DNA of 64,000 nt from Arctopsyche grandis (GCF_051622035.1 NC_135365.1:22463501-22527500), one strand, 5' to 3'. Counted from the first letter of the stretch, positions 35,089 through 47,450 are shown. Translations and numbers: made by a program. The notes: a model not told the origin generated them from the letters alone.

Positions 35089-38000
35089 CCTCTTCCGAGA
35101 AAGTCTCAATTGATCGGCAATAATATAAGCACATCCATTTTTTATCAAAATGTACGAGGCCTTAAGTCTAAACTGGATGAATTAGGTTCTAACTCGGCTA
35201 TACAATGTGCTGATATCCTGGTACTAACGGAAACCTGGCTTGACGACTCTGTGCATAATGCGGAATTGCTGGACGGAACTTACTCAATCTTCCGCAAGGA
35301 CAGACCTACGAGAGGTGGAGGAGTTTTGTTAGCAGTGAAACGCAACAAGTATGTTACAATAGAGAGACTTGATCGTTTAGAGAAAGGAAGTGAATGTGTG
35401 TGGCTTAAGTTGAAACTGTATTGTATTCCATTCTTATTATATATATGTGTTGTTTACTTTCCGCCTAGATCAACGCCTGAATCTTATAGGGATTTTTTTA
35501 ATTTGATTGTCTCAAATGTTTTAGATTTATCCAAGGGGCGTGTAATTTTGATTGGGGATTTTAATTTAATCTCCTCGAACTGTTCGAGTGAGGATCTTAA
35601 TTTTGTTTTATCTTTGTTAGATTTAAGTCAAATCAATTTTATTAAAAACAATTATAATGGTTCTATTTTAGATTTAATCTTCACTAATATTGATTGTGTT
35701 AATATATCTGTATCAAGAGCGTCTAATCCTTTAGTTACAGAGGATATTTATCATCCAGCACTTGATGTTGATATTATTTTTAATTCAGCTAAAGTTAATA
35801 TTAATAATATGTTGTGTTCTGATGGAAAAATGATACCTGGATGGAAATTTGAATATGGAGATAAGCTGGTTAAATTAGGAAATAGTCTGGCCAATTGTAA
35901 TTGGAATGAGTTGTATAAGTGTTGTGATGTAAATATAGCTGTTTCCACCTTCTATAATATTGTATATAATGAATGTAATGGCATTTTTAATAAAAAGAAA
36001 TTTGCCCAGTTATCCAACGATTATAAGTATCCTAAATGGTTTTCAAAAGATTTAATTAAGATTATTCAAAGAAAAATTTACGTCCATAAAATTTGGAAAA
36101 CAACGAAATGTTGCATAGCACGTGCTGATTTTGTATATCTGCGTAAATTAGTAAAATCAACTATGGATGAATGCCGTAAAAAATATATTTTAAATTGTGA
36201 AATTGCACTATCTAAGGAGCCGTCTGCTTTCTGGTCACTTATTAATTCTAAACGTTTTACTAAAAATATGCCTGGCACTATGATTTATGAAAACTGTGAG
36301 GTACATGGTTCCCAAAATATTGCTGATAAGTTTGGTGAACATTTTAGCAATATTGTGCGGAGTTGTCAATCTGTACAAGGTCAGTCTAACAGTATATCAG
36401 ACAATGGCTGGTTCCCTTTTCTAAACCTAGATTGCTGCAATCAAAATGACTTAATTTATGGTTTTAACAGACTGAAACCAAAACTGTCGGCTGGTCCAGA
36501 TCTCATTCCTGCGTATGTGTTGAAAGCTTGCAAAGCTCCTTTAACGCAACCACTATGCTTTATCTTCAATTTGTCATTAAATTCGGGAATTTTTCCTGAT
36601 TTTTGGAAAATCACAAAAATTGTTCCCATTTTTAAAAAAGGTGACATTTTATCAATTACAAATTATAGACCGGTTGCGCTACTTTCTGCTCCTGCCAAGG
36701 TGTTCGAGGCAATTTTACATCGGTATATCTACACTCACTGTGAACCATATTTGATCGATCAACAACATGGATTTAGAAGTTCTCGTTCAACAGTTACTAA
36801 TTTATTATGTTTTTCCAATTATGTAACCAAATCGGTTGATGCGGGAAACCAAGTTGATGTAGTATATACCGATTTCATGAAGGCCTTTGATATGGTAGAC
36901 CATAATGTTTTGTTTGTGAAGTTAAGAAATTTTGGGTTATCAAATGGCTTGATGCAACTTATACAAAATTACTTTGAAAATCGGAGGCAATTTGTCTATT
37001 TTCACCCTAATTCCTCAAATGAGTTTATTTCACATTCTGGGGTACCTCAAGGGTCCAACTTAGGGACATTATTCTTTTTAATTTACATTAATGACATCTC
37101 AAAAATAATCAAGTATTCAGACTATCTTTTATTCGCCGATGACCTTAAGATTTTTATGACAGTTAAGTCTCATAGTGACGCAGCCCTTCTCCAATTGGAC
37201 TTAGATGCGCTGTCAAGTTGGTCTGTCGATAATAAATTATTTTTTAGCATTCAAAAATGCGGTGTTCTCAATGTGGCAAGATCTTCAAATCGCTTGATTT
37301 ATCCATATCGCCTAAGTGGTGTTGAATTAAAGTTTGTGGATGAATATTGTGATTTGGAGGTCTTGTTCTCGAATAATTTTCAATTTAAACGACACATAGA
37401 CAATATTTGTTTGCGAGCCACAAAAATGCTGGGATTCTTACTAAGAGTTAGCAAACCTTTCCAGAGTACGTTGGTGCTTAAAATTCTTTATGAATCTTTA
37501 GTACGTAGTATTCTAGAATTTTCTTCTATTATATGGAATCCTACCCATATAACTCATTCATTGAAGATTGAGAGAATCCAAAAACGGTTTCTCAGATATC
37601 TTTATTTGAAACAGTATGGTTATTATCCTTGGCTATATCCTAGTGCATTCCCATTAGGGGCGTTAGGTTTCAACTCATTGGAGTCTCGTCGGAATATGTT
37701 ACTGGGAAGGCACTTTTTTAAGCTGTTGAATGGGATAATTCACAATCCTCAGGTTCTAAATGAATTTAGGTTTAATGCACCTAGCAAATTCAGGGACTTG
37801 AGATATCGTGATTTGTTTGTTCCTCCTGTGGCTCGCACAAATATGTTGTCAACGGCTCCTATATCTAGGGCTATATATCTGCTCAACCGGATTTCTGGTG
37901 AAATTGACCTCTTCAATATAAAATATACTAATCTGGTTGAGTGGTTGTTGAGGAATGCCAGTGGTTGATTTTGCCTATTAAATATGAATGATTGTTATTA

Positions 38001-38184
38001 CTTTATCTATGTTTTTTTTTTATGATTTTATGATTTTAATGATGTTGTGTCAATATTGTTATTTTTATAAGTTATTATTACTGTTATGATGTTATTTTTA
38101 CTGAATGACCGGCCACAGTGACGCGTTGGAGATCTCTGTAATGTCACTTTGGCTAATATGTTAAATAAATAAATAAATAAATAT
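35089..38184 (+). mobile_element. LINE with intact EN-RT ORF (CR1/Jockey type)
   Basis: The open frame from 35110 to 37968 encodes about 952 residues without a stop. Endonuclease motifs in order: YQNVRGL, TETWLDD, GGGVLLAV, IGDFNL, SILDLIFTN and TEDIYHP (residues 1-215). Reverse transcriptase motifs: GPDLIPAYVLK, NYRPVALLS, QHGFRSSRST, YTDFMKAFDMVDH, SGVPQGSNLG and LLFADDLKIF, with both catalytic Asp residues. The C-terminal block continues to 37968. The frame opens with TTG, not ATG, and no ATG-coded Met lies in about the first 230 residues. A second frame ending at the TAA near 35125 overlaps it (see findings). The 3' UTR ends in TGTAATGTCACTTTGGC and a (TAAA)n tail to about 38184. Confidence 0.9.
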
Positions 38185-40863
38185 ATGTTTATATCGTGTT
38201 GTTTCTGCAACTTGTTATTAAGCTCATCTATTTTTCTAAACCTCTTTTATATCGCCCTTTGTATTTTAAATCTATTTAATTTTTTTCCACAAAGAATTTT
38301 CAAAGAAAGATTTTACATCTAATCTACTAAATTCTTATTTTATTTTATCCAGCATAAGGTAGATTTTGTTCCATTCCAGTAGATTTTTCTCAAAGTGTAG
38401 TCGCATTGTTCAAAATTAAATATGCACTGTTATATATATACTTACACATGTACGTAGACGGAACGGAATGGATTTTGAATGAGAGCGAAAAGGACGAAAA
38501 AAAAAAACTTCGTCACCAAGAAAAGTTCAACCATTTGCATATTAAAGCAAATAAAAATAAAAGCGTGAAAAATTCGTCTCGGCAATTTTCACCGGAGGAG
38601 TCTGTTCGTTTCACGGCGAAAGCTTTCCTCGAGTAATTTTCATTGTACTCTTTGTGTACGTGTCGTTTTAAAGAGCACTCAGAGGACCGGAAGAAGAAAG
38701 CTAAAAGTGAACGAAAGCAAGAGGAAAAATGTGATTATCGAAAAACTACAGATACGAAAACTTACACGAGAGAGTGCTTTAAAACTTCAAACCGGCTTCC
38801 GGACACATTCATCAACGTTTTTCTCGACCGAACATTAACATACACGAATCATCGATGAATAATTGAAACGTTTCGGTTTCGAAGAGTACCTACGCACGTG
38901 GCTCGTATTCAAATCTTCAAACGATATTTTTAGTTTTTCAATCGCAGACACTATTCAACAACCACCCCCCCCCCCCCACCTTTTCAAATAAAACCAAACG
39001 CGAAAAAGTTTCAAAATTAAATTTATCCCCAGGAAAACTTCATTCGCATTGAACCGCATTGAACAAGAAAATCCCACATCCTGTGCGAGCAAATCAACAC
39101 TTCTATTTGTTTTTCTATTTCGGTTTTCGCCACAGGGGCGTCAAGCAGAATGGTAGAAACCATCGATTCAAATTTATTACACACACACACTTATTTTAAA
39201 ATTACCCCGCCGAGATTTGAAATATATTCAAAAGGGAAGTATGCGAGAGCATGCATGCATTCATTCGACTTAAAGCGGATGCATTTTCGTTCTTCATCGG
39301 TTTACATTCATTTCAAAAACACGGACTTTCAAGTCAAATTACGCTCACGTGCAAAACTAGAGGACGCTTAAAATAAGTTGGTCGACTTTAGGGATGCTGT
39401 ATTCAATTTTACACATTGTAACGAGCTCGGCGCAACCGTACAAATTCTATTTTAAATTCGCAAACTGGGCATTTCAATGGCTGCAATCTCCCGGTAAAAG
39501 AAAATAAACCTATACATATGTACGTTAAATTATTTGATTGGAGCATTAGAAAATTTGCGTCAAATTATCTCGCGATTTTACGTCCTGTCAGTTTTTATTG
39601 TAATAATTGGTGTTGTTGAAAAAAATTACAAGAATTGCATAACCATATCTTGTTTATAAATAATGCATTCATGTGAAAATATAAAAATGCCTAAATTTGT
39701 ATACTAATAGCCGGATTAGTATAGAAAAAAAAGAATATATTATATAGTTAAATTTTCGTCAATAATATAATCTAAACTAACCTATCTCAATTTGTATCAA
39801 CGTTAAATGAAAATCACATTTTTATTGAAATTATTAGGTGTTTGAAAAATTTACATAAAAAATCATGCTAATTTTAATTAATACAAATAAACAAAGCATT
39901 TAATTTACATACACATATAGATATAAGCTAAATAAATATGTTTTTAAAGGAAATTGCATTTTTGGTCACTTTTTAATTATATTTGATCACTATTTTTAAA
40001 CGAAATGCTCATAACTACATATGTACATACATATGTATATGTATACGAAATTGGTCGGTTAATTTACCGGTTTGATCAGAAAATATGTAATTTTATAAGA
40101 TTCATTAAAATGTCCATTAACTCGGACCACTTATCATACTCACTGACCATTAGATATAATAATTGACCCAATACAGCAAATTTTAAACAGTCTATGTACA
40201 TATATGTATAAGCTAAACGATTCCTACATACATAAACACACTTAGGAACACAAAAACCCAAGATGCGTAAAAGAAACCTACATAAATGGTTTCACTTTCT
40301 TTACCACAGTTACACAATTATTATTACATACATATTTATATATATTTTAACATTGTGCAATTGGATCACTCAATGTGAAAATTGTTGAGCAATTTTCCTC
40401 AACGCATGGGTAACGCACGACAAGGTCGCATATGTACACATGTGTACACACACACACACACACAAATACACACACCTAGCGGGAAATCATCATTATCATA
40501 ATCATAATCAATCGGGTTAGACCGGACACGAAAACACTGTTATATGAATGCAGTTTTGGCACACAGCAGAGAGATTCCACACCAGCCGGGGAGCACCAGA
40601 AGGCACATATATTAAACCAGTTTGGTTAACTGGTCGCACATTGCTCATTCGGAGGTTCAACGACACCACTATGAAACAAAAAACACCAAAACACAAAAAG
40701 TATCAAATTTTATAATTGTACCTATTCATATATTCTATGATAAACTATACCTATGACCCAGACTCAATAACTCGGACGTTACCCGCAATTTACCCACATG
40801 AGCTACTCAGTCGGGATTATTCGTATCGTGTCAAACTGGTATAAAGGACTAATTACGAAGGAC
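38185..40863. other. No gene recognised
   Basis: Unique DNA, less AT-rich at 38440-39480 with purine-rich stretches (GGAAGAAGAAAGC). A C run lies at 38965-38977 and a short (CA)n at 40447-40465. Several short open frames have no domain. Confidence 0.4.
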
Positions 40864-41362
40864 GGTTCCACGACCAAACGTCCTCGGACAAAACGGCGAA
40901 CGACAAAACGTCTCCGACAAAATGATAACGCGACATGTCTACGGACAAAATTACAACGTGACATAATGTTACCTTTTGTTAACCTTCATATGAATGAATA
41001 CCTTTGTTAACATAATGTCGTGTTATCATTTTGTCTATAGACATTATGTCGCGTTACCATTTTTTCCGTGAAAATTATGTCACATTATCATTTTGTCTGT
41101 AGACATCATGTCGCGTTACCATTTTGTCCACGGAAATTATGTCACATTATCATTTTGTCCGTAGAAATTATGGCGCGTTATCATTTTGTCCGTAGACATA
41201 ATGTCACGCTATCACTTTTCTGTAGACATTATGTCGCGATATCATTTTGTCCGTGGATATTATGTCGCGTTATCTTTTTTTCCGTAGACATTATGTCACG
41301 TTGTCATTTCGTCGGGGACGTTGAGTCGTTCGCCGTTTTGTTCGGGGCTTTGTCGTGACACC
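40864..41362. mobile_element. Foldback element with 31-bp minisatellite
   Basis: About 500 bp. The left arm begins GGTTCCACGACCAAACG and the right arm, reversed, begins GGTGTCACGACAAAGCC. Both continue into ACAAAACGGCGAACGAC and GACAAAATGA-type blocks, so the arms are long imperfect inverted repeats. The right arm contains about ten tandem units of 31 bp (core ATGTCGCGTTATCATTTTGTCC). The open frame at 41068-41358 is only this repeat read in shifting frames. No clear target duplication. Confidence 0.75.
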
Positions 41363-43172
41363 TTTAAGAGGACTGTACACCCGAAACCTTAATTTTGTTA
41401 CCGTTCCTTTATTCGATATATATATATATATATTGAGTGTATGTATATATTGAGTGAATGCGACAGTTGCGCTTCGACCAGATAAAACGTATTTTAAATT
41501 GACAAAATCGAGGTTTCGTATTCTCCTATTTTCTCCTCCAAAACTGGACCAATTTTTAAAAAAATTTCATCATCAGTATGAGAAAGATACTTTCTGTGCA
41601 TCTATCGGCGTATTTTTTTTTAAATCGACCGTTAAATAAGCACGCTGGACTCGTTTCGTGGGTGTAAAAAAGAGGCGATTTTATAGATGTTTGGCGGCTC
41701 CTAGTTCCTATAAAAAATAATTAATCAAAAAAATAAAACGATAGATGGTGGATATCCATAGCATATTAAAAAATAATTTCTCTAGTGCCATAATCGAGCA
41801 AGGGAGAAGTATAGTACGTTTGTATCGGCAAGGCGCTGCTGTCCAGCCCTCTTAAGGACACAGCAACGATCAAGTTGTCTTGTCAATAAGATTCAAAAAT
41901 TGAATTTGACAAAACAAAAATTGTTTGACAAAAGTACACGTATGTATGTACATATGTATATCTTTGGGGTTTTCTCGTATCGAGAGACCCTACGAGAGAC
42001 AGCCTGAAGAAAAATTTCTACATGAACGCCCACTTTAGGGACTCGACCCGGAGACATCTAGCGAGCTTCACAATGAACGTCGAACGTCTCCCATCATGTT
42101 TTACATCACTCGTATCGACACATAAGTTTATAATAATAGGTACGTCGAGCAGATAAAGCAATTACCCGCAGTCGATAAGGCTGAAAGGCGTGCTCCGTCA
42201 ACTTTTCAGAGAGATAAGCCGCCTTTGTGGACCGTCTAGTACTACCATAACACTGTGTGTATGTAGGCACCGCCGCGTGTCTTTTGTGTTGCGATCGCTC
42301 GATTGGTTATTTGATGGACACACGTCAAAAGTTGATCGATTCTATGTACATAGAGCACTCCACAGTAGCACATTCTCACTTAGCATAGTCTGGGTCTCTC
42401 TCATTCGGAGTGTGTCGATAGACCGGACGCTTCAGGTTCAAGGTTCGGTTCATCATCGTCGTTACGCTTGATGATTCGGTCTACCTGGATGTATTTTTTT
42501 TTAAATTATTCTTGACTTCGGTCGTTAGTGCGTTGTTTTTTCATTCGTAAAACCGCAACCTCCGGTCTGCGATGAGACGAGGAATATCATGATTTGACAT
42601 TTAAAATGTGTTTACTAGGATAGTTATGTACATACATCTGTTGTACATAACTATCCTACTTGAACAGTACTCAGAATTAGAGGAATTTAGTAATTGTATC
42701 TTGAAAGCTTCTCAAACGTTAAGTACACAGTGAGGCGAGAATGTCGAGTTGAAATGTCAGGCAGTGTGTTCAGTAAGAAAGAGACTATATAAAACTTTGA
42801 CACTATTGTTTCGTTTCGTTCGGTGATTTCTCAAAGGAAACTTTGTACATTGTTCGTAATAATGTTGATGATTTATTTACTTTGGTAATAATGGCTTCTA
42901 GTAACGCCTGTTAATTATAAACATCGATCGAGAGACAGATTTTTATTTCTTATACAAACTTTTTCCTATTTATTGTGTTTAAATACAATGTAATGAATAA
43001 TTAGCATTAAGCAAGCTTTGTATAACCGTAACTAAAGCGACCTGTATTTATTTCAGATTTAGTTAAACATGTCTATGTAACGGATTTGGATGCTGGTTAG
43101 TAAGAAAATATACAAACACACAGTGATATTGAGTACGTACATACATACATAAATATTATATGATATGATATA
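41363..43172. other. No gene recognised
   Basis: Unique DNA with a less AT-rich stretch at 41960-42480. A perfect 17-bp inverted repeat with a 9-bp loop lies at 42616-42658. The frame 42190-42471 (93 codons) has no domain that I recognise. Confidence 0.4.
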
Positions 43173-43405
43173 GCCACAGCGTATAGCACTAGAAGAGCTA
43201 TTGCATACCAGTACAGGTCGTGGGTTAAATTCCCGGCCAAATACGCAGCTGGCGAGATCTTGAGGATATTAAAATCACAGATCGACCTTCTCCTGTCCGA
43301 ATTGTCAGATTTTTTTAGCTTAATTGTTGTGACGGATCCAATAAATCGGTATCCTCCCCCTCAGTTTCGAATTTGTTTAATCTTATAAATGCTACCTACA
43401 CATTG
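43173..43405 (+). mobile_element. tRNA-derived SINE, family B
   Basis: The head GCCACAGCGTATAGCACTAG carries an A-box-like region and GGTCGTGGGTTAAATTCC a B box. The body has AGCTTAATTGTTGTGACGGAT and AATAAATCG. It is colinear with 56708-56950. The 3' end is truncated relative to that copy. Confidence 0.7.
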
Positions 43406-44439
43406 TACTACATATACCTGCCTTTCTGTATTATATTATATAACTATATTAATAAATTAAACACAATTAAACAGTCCGAGTATTATACTGACTTAATTTT
43501 CCTGATAAATATATTATACAGATTAGGAAATTTGGGCTTTGAAATTTATAATTTCAACTCAGACTCCATACGCAAAGGTGACCGCACCTCGCATTAGCCA
43601 TTTACACAAAATATCTCTCCACAGGGAATAGCCACGCAGGATCCAGTAGCATAATTACAAATATACAAAACATCACAAAGAAGAAGACATTAGTGCGAAA
43701 ACAAACGATTCGAAAAGTAATTAAAATTTCACGTTAATTCAAAAACTTTTTGATCGAAACTCAACAGACGAGGCGAACTGTCGCCTCGCGGAAATTTTAC
43801 ATTTTGTTTATATTATTATTATTATTATTATTAATATTAAATGGCGTTGCTTAATCTAATCATATCCGGTGGGTGGTTTTAATCATAATAGGCGGGTCTA
43901 GAGCGAATTACATTTGCGGACGCGTAGGCGGTCGGGGAGATCGTTTAGTGAGGAATATTTTCAGGGACGAGAAGCAAGGAGAAGACACAAAGAAGGAAGT
44001 GCCGAAAACAAGGACAAGCAAAAAAATTACACCATCGACTAGGAGTGAGGGGGAAGGGGAGGGGGGAGAGGGATTCGACAGGTTACAACGTCGAGAACAA
44101 TTTACGACTAACGCTAAACGTAGGTGCAAATGGACGAGATAAATTGAGTTTGAACACACACACACATACATAGAGAGAGAAACGTACGAATATATTTAAA
44201 ATAAAATCGGCATTGAACAAACGTAAAAATTGGATCTAATTGAAAATTGGTTAGAGCGTGCGAGAGGAGAGCGAAAGGAGCGTTTGAGTTATTAAAATTC
44301 GAATTCGATCGGACGAGGATAATAACAATTCTAGAGAGCGAGAAAATCGAATCGAATGTGTGCGAAAAATCCAACTCGAAATAGCATAATATTGAAAAAA
44401 TATTCTTTTCGGTACATATGTACATACATATGTACATGC
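43406..44439. other. No gene recognised; island 43.7-44.4 kb
   Basis: Unique, less AT-rich and purine-rich DNA (GGGGGAAGGGGAGGGGGGAGAG around 44050). It holds an (ATT)n at 43814-43832 and a perfect small hairpin, GAGGCGA with TCGCCTC. Open frames here are low complexity on both strands. Confidence 0.4.
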
Positions 44440-44999
44440 CAGTGGCGTGCCGTCATTTGACTAGAGGTACTACATACTTAGACTCATCCCGTAAAATCTT
44501 TTACTAAAAATTTGAAAATATCAACAATTCAATGACAAATAAATTCAAATGGTTTTGTCCATATTGATATTTTTCACTCGGATTAGCGAAGTTCAGAAAC
44601 TGGAATCGGCCCTTTCCGAGGTAGTGGTAGTAGATTGTTATGGTATGGTCCGCCGCATTGTTCACTTGCACGGTCTCGCCCCCTTAATTCCATTCCCTTC
44701 ACGGTACTGACGAATTATTATGTATAGGCGTTCCACCGAAGACAAAACATTTACTAATTTACTCGTCTCTTCAAAAATTTATGGAATATTCACTAAGAAT
44801 ATTCTGATTTATATCTATCAAACATTCTGAACTACTTTTTTTGTTAAAATAACACATATTTTAATCTTTACTCTTCCACTTGGCTCACGCATGGATGTTT
44901 TATATTTACGGCTGGTTCTTATGCATATATATTGGTGCTGGCTATAGGTGAAAAAACATTCCCTACTTTATATTTTATTATTTGATCTTTTTACTTAAC

Positions 45000-45058
45000 T
45001 GCTATTATTATGATGCTATTGTTTTTGTTTTTTGATTTATGTATAATTGTATTTTTTG

Positions 45059-45130
<72 letters not shown>

Positions 45131-45215
45131 TTTCTTATCTCTCTGTATTTTGTCGACGATTAGGAACTCATGTAATGCCACAATGGTTCAAATTCAAACT
45201 TGAGTAAATAAATAA
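45000..45215 (+). mobile_element. LINE 3' end fragment (same tail as the 35.1-kb LINE)
   Basis: CATGTAATGCCACAATGGTTCAAA followed by GAGTAAATAAATAA matches the 3' end of the intact LINE (TGTAATGTCACTTTGGCTAA, then TTAAATAAATAAA). It is interrupted by a long (AT)n at 45063-45125. Confidence 0.6.
45063..45125. repeat. (AT)n microsatellite
   Basis: A run of about 31 TA dinucleotides inside the LINE 3' fragment. Confidence 0.95.
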
Positions 45216-45544
45216 CTATTTACAAAGAACTTCATGAGTACAAATATGGCAAGAGACTCGGCTCATGAAACGATTCCCTCAGAGTAAATTAGTACGGAGC
45301 GCACGGAAACAAATAGCCTTAAAATGTTGCATTATTGATCTATTGTTCGACAAGTTTTGAAGAAAAACAAGATGTAATTAAGAAACGTAGGCTACTTAGG
45401 ATATTTCTGCTAGCACAATAATGAAAAATTATATTTATCACTTCAAGACAGATTCAAAAATTAAAAATATATATATTCTTTGTTCATACCTACGTAGTGT
45501 TTTAAAAGTCATGGCAAATCAACTTAACATAAAATAAAATAATT

Positions 45545-46180
45545 TCGCGCGCTCATATTACCATTATTAACCTATGCTTCACCTGTATGGAATAATGCCT
45601 CGAATATAATATATAATAACCTTTCCAAGCTCCAAGTAATACAAAATAAATCCCTAAAAATAATTTTTAATACACCCAACTTATGTATACTAACGTATAC
45701 TAACTTGAAAAAACTGTATACTAACTAATGTATACTAACTTGAATGTATACTAACTTGAATGTATACTTGAATGTAACTAATGTATACTAATGTATTAAT
45801 GTATACTAACTTGAAAAAACTGCATGCCATATATAATATTCCGTTTGTTACAGACATAACTAACAAACTAACCAGTAGATTCTATGACAGAATCACTAAT
45901 AACCATACTAACACACTTGTGAAGAGTCTCGGTGATTACAACAAAATGTCTATACCCTACAGGTATAAACACAGATTACCTAAACACAATCTGCTTTAGG
46001 TCATCGACTTTAGAGAGTCTTTAATTAATATTATGTATTAGATGTATTATGAGCATTTATAAGAGTTGTAAATAGGTTTTTGAGCTATTTTTCCTATTAT
46101 GCTGTACATTAACATTAGAATAATATAATACTATGATTACTAACCAAATAAAATAAAATTGCAAAATAGAAAATGATCAG
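45545..46180 (+). pseudogene. Jockey-type LINE C-terminal fragment with internal 15-bp expansions
   Basis: Translation gives PLLTYASPVWNNAS, KLQVIQNKSLKIIFNTP, then KKLHAIYNIPFVTDITNKL, SRFYDRITNNHTNTLV and PYRYKHRLPKHNLL with a stop at 45999. This is the typical C-terminus of Jockey-type reverse transcriptase ORFs. Between 45680 and 45815 the stretch is swollen by several copies of TGTATACTAACTTGAA, which break the frame. A 3' UTR extends to about 46180. Confidence 0.78.
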
Positions 46181-46257
46181 TAGATCAGTAGCTATTAAAA
46201 TATATGTATATATTTTGAACATAATTTCGTAATAATAAAAAGCATTTAAAAATTAAA
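46060..46257 (+). repeat. Duplicated composite segment, copy 1
   Basis: Aligns with 52526-52715 across both the Jockey 3' UTR (GTAAATAGGTTTTTGAGC) and the sequence beyond it (GATCAGTAGATCAGTAGCTATTAAAATATAT, then CATAATAAAAAGCATTTAAAAAT). Confidence 0.8.
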
Positions 46258-46279
46258 AAAAAGTCATGGCATGCCACTG

Positions 46280-47285
46280 ATACATATAATACAAATGTAC
46301 ATAGCTTGTGCGAAATAAGTTTCAGTGCAAATCTGACAGTTTTATTGGAATCGTCCGAATTACGTTGTCTGTCTGTCTGTCCCGACAATTGAAATTGACT
46401 CGTCGTAGCAACAGTAGCAGCAGCAGCAGTCAACTGAAAATGCTTCAACGACAATTCTATTTACACGAAAGATATTTCAATCCGATGCGATATGGAAATT
46501 TTGTGCTATCAATTTTTGAACAGAGATTGCCCGTGAAAAAGGAAAAAAAAAACAAAAAATAAAAAGAAATATTACAAATTGAAAAATGTACCACCAACCG
46601 TGTTAAACGAGATTAAGACGAAAAACCGCGCTGCGGATTGAATCGAAATAAAATATTATATAATATGTTATATATATGCAATATCGAGTTTGAATCGAAA
46701 CGGATCGTCTGCTCGATACTTTCAGCTCTATTTAATCTAGCTTTACAAACAAAACTGCCAAAAGTTCCATTCCGATGGTTGCACACAAAGGTAACGTTGC
46801 CCAATTGATATTATGCTCAAAGGAGTGGTAATTTACTAAGGCATACCTACCTCAACATTAATTTCGACTGAGATTATCATTGATTAAATGATATACAGAA
46901 CCAAATTCCCGGAAAACCCACAATCCTTGCCAGCCGAAGGATCAAAACGATTTTAGTATTTGTAATACTAAAATCTTCAAAATAAACTCGTTCAAATTTG
47001 TTAGTTTTTTCTAGATCGTGACTAGTAAACACCCGATATAATTGATATTCATCCATACGACGCACATTGATCATTGAGTGTATGAATCATGCATTATTCA
47101 ATACCCACAATTAATATGATACATACCGGTTTTAACATCTTAATTTAGCTACTGAACGCAGGCAACGCACTTGAACAATCTAAACAATACATATGTACTT
47201 GCACTGATCCTATTTAGAGAAGCTTCGACGTGTTGTCAAAACAAGTCCATATTTGTTTGTACATTAAATCACTTTATTTATACGG
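46280..47285. other. No gene recognised
   Basis: Unique DNA with a short CAG-rich stretch (AGCAGCAGCAGCAG at about 46420). The open frames are low in complexity. Confidence 0.4.
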
Positions 47286-47289
47286 TGTC

Positions 47290-47425
47290 CAGTCAAAACG
47301 TTCGGCTCGTAAGCGCCCCGACATAACCGCGCGGCGAAAAACTACGAGAGATAAAGGCCGCGCGGCGACAAAACCGCCCCAACAAATAGCACTCGGCGAC
47401 AAAACCGCGCCAGAATATATGAAAA
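47290..47425. repeat. Fragment related to the foldback element end
   Basis: GGTGTCCAGTCAAAACG followed by repeated GCGCGGCGACAAAACCGC-type blocks resembles the terminal design of the 40.9-kb foldback element (GGTGTCACGACAAAGCC, then ACAAAACGGCGAACGAC). It is one arm only. Confidence 0.4.
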
Positions 47426-47450
47426 AAATAAAATTAAAAAAGGATTAGGC

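Larger units (their letters stand above)
44440..46279. mobile_element. Probable non-autonomous hAT-like element, 1.84 kb, with nested LINE pieces
   Basis: The left end CAGTGGCGTGCCGTCATTT and the reversed right end CAGTGGCATGCCATGACTT are inverted repeats of about 14 bp, differing mostly by transitions. The flanks GTACATGC and ATACATAT match at 5 of 8 positions, a possible worn target duplication. Inside are an (AT)n run, a LINE 3' end (45.0-45.2 kb) and a Jockey-type fragment (45.5-46.2 kb). There is no transposase. Confidence 0.45.

Noticed and set aside
41000..41320. CRISPR-like regularly spaced repeats
   Set aside because: The units are directly adjacent with no unique spacers, and this is animal DNA; it is a minisatellite.
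41068..41358. 96-codon open frame on the plus strand
   Set aside because: It is the 31-bp minisatellite read through; the unit is not a multiple of three and the composition is repetitive, so it is not a gene.
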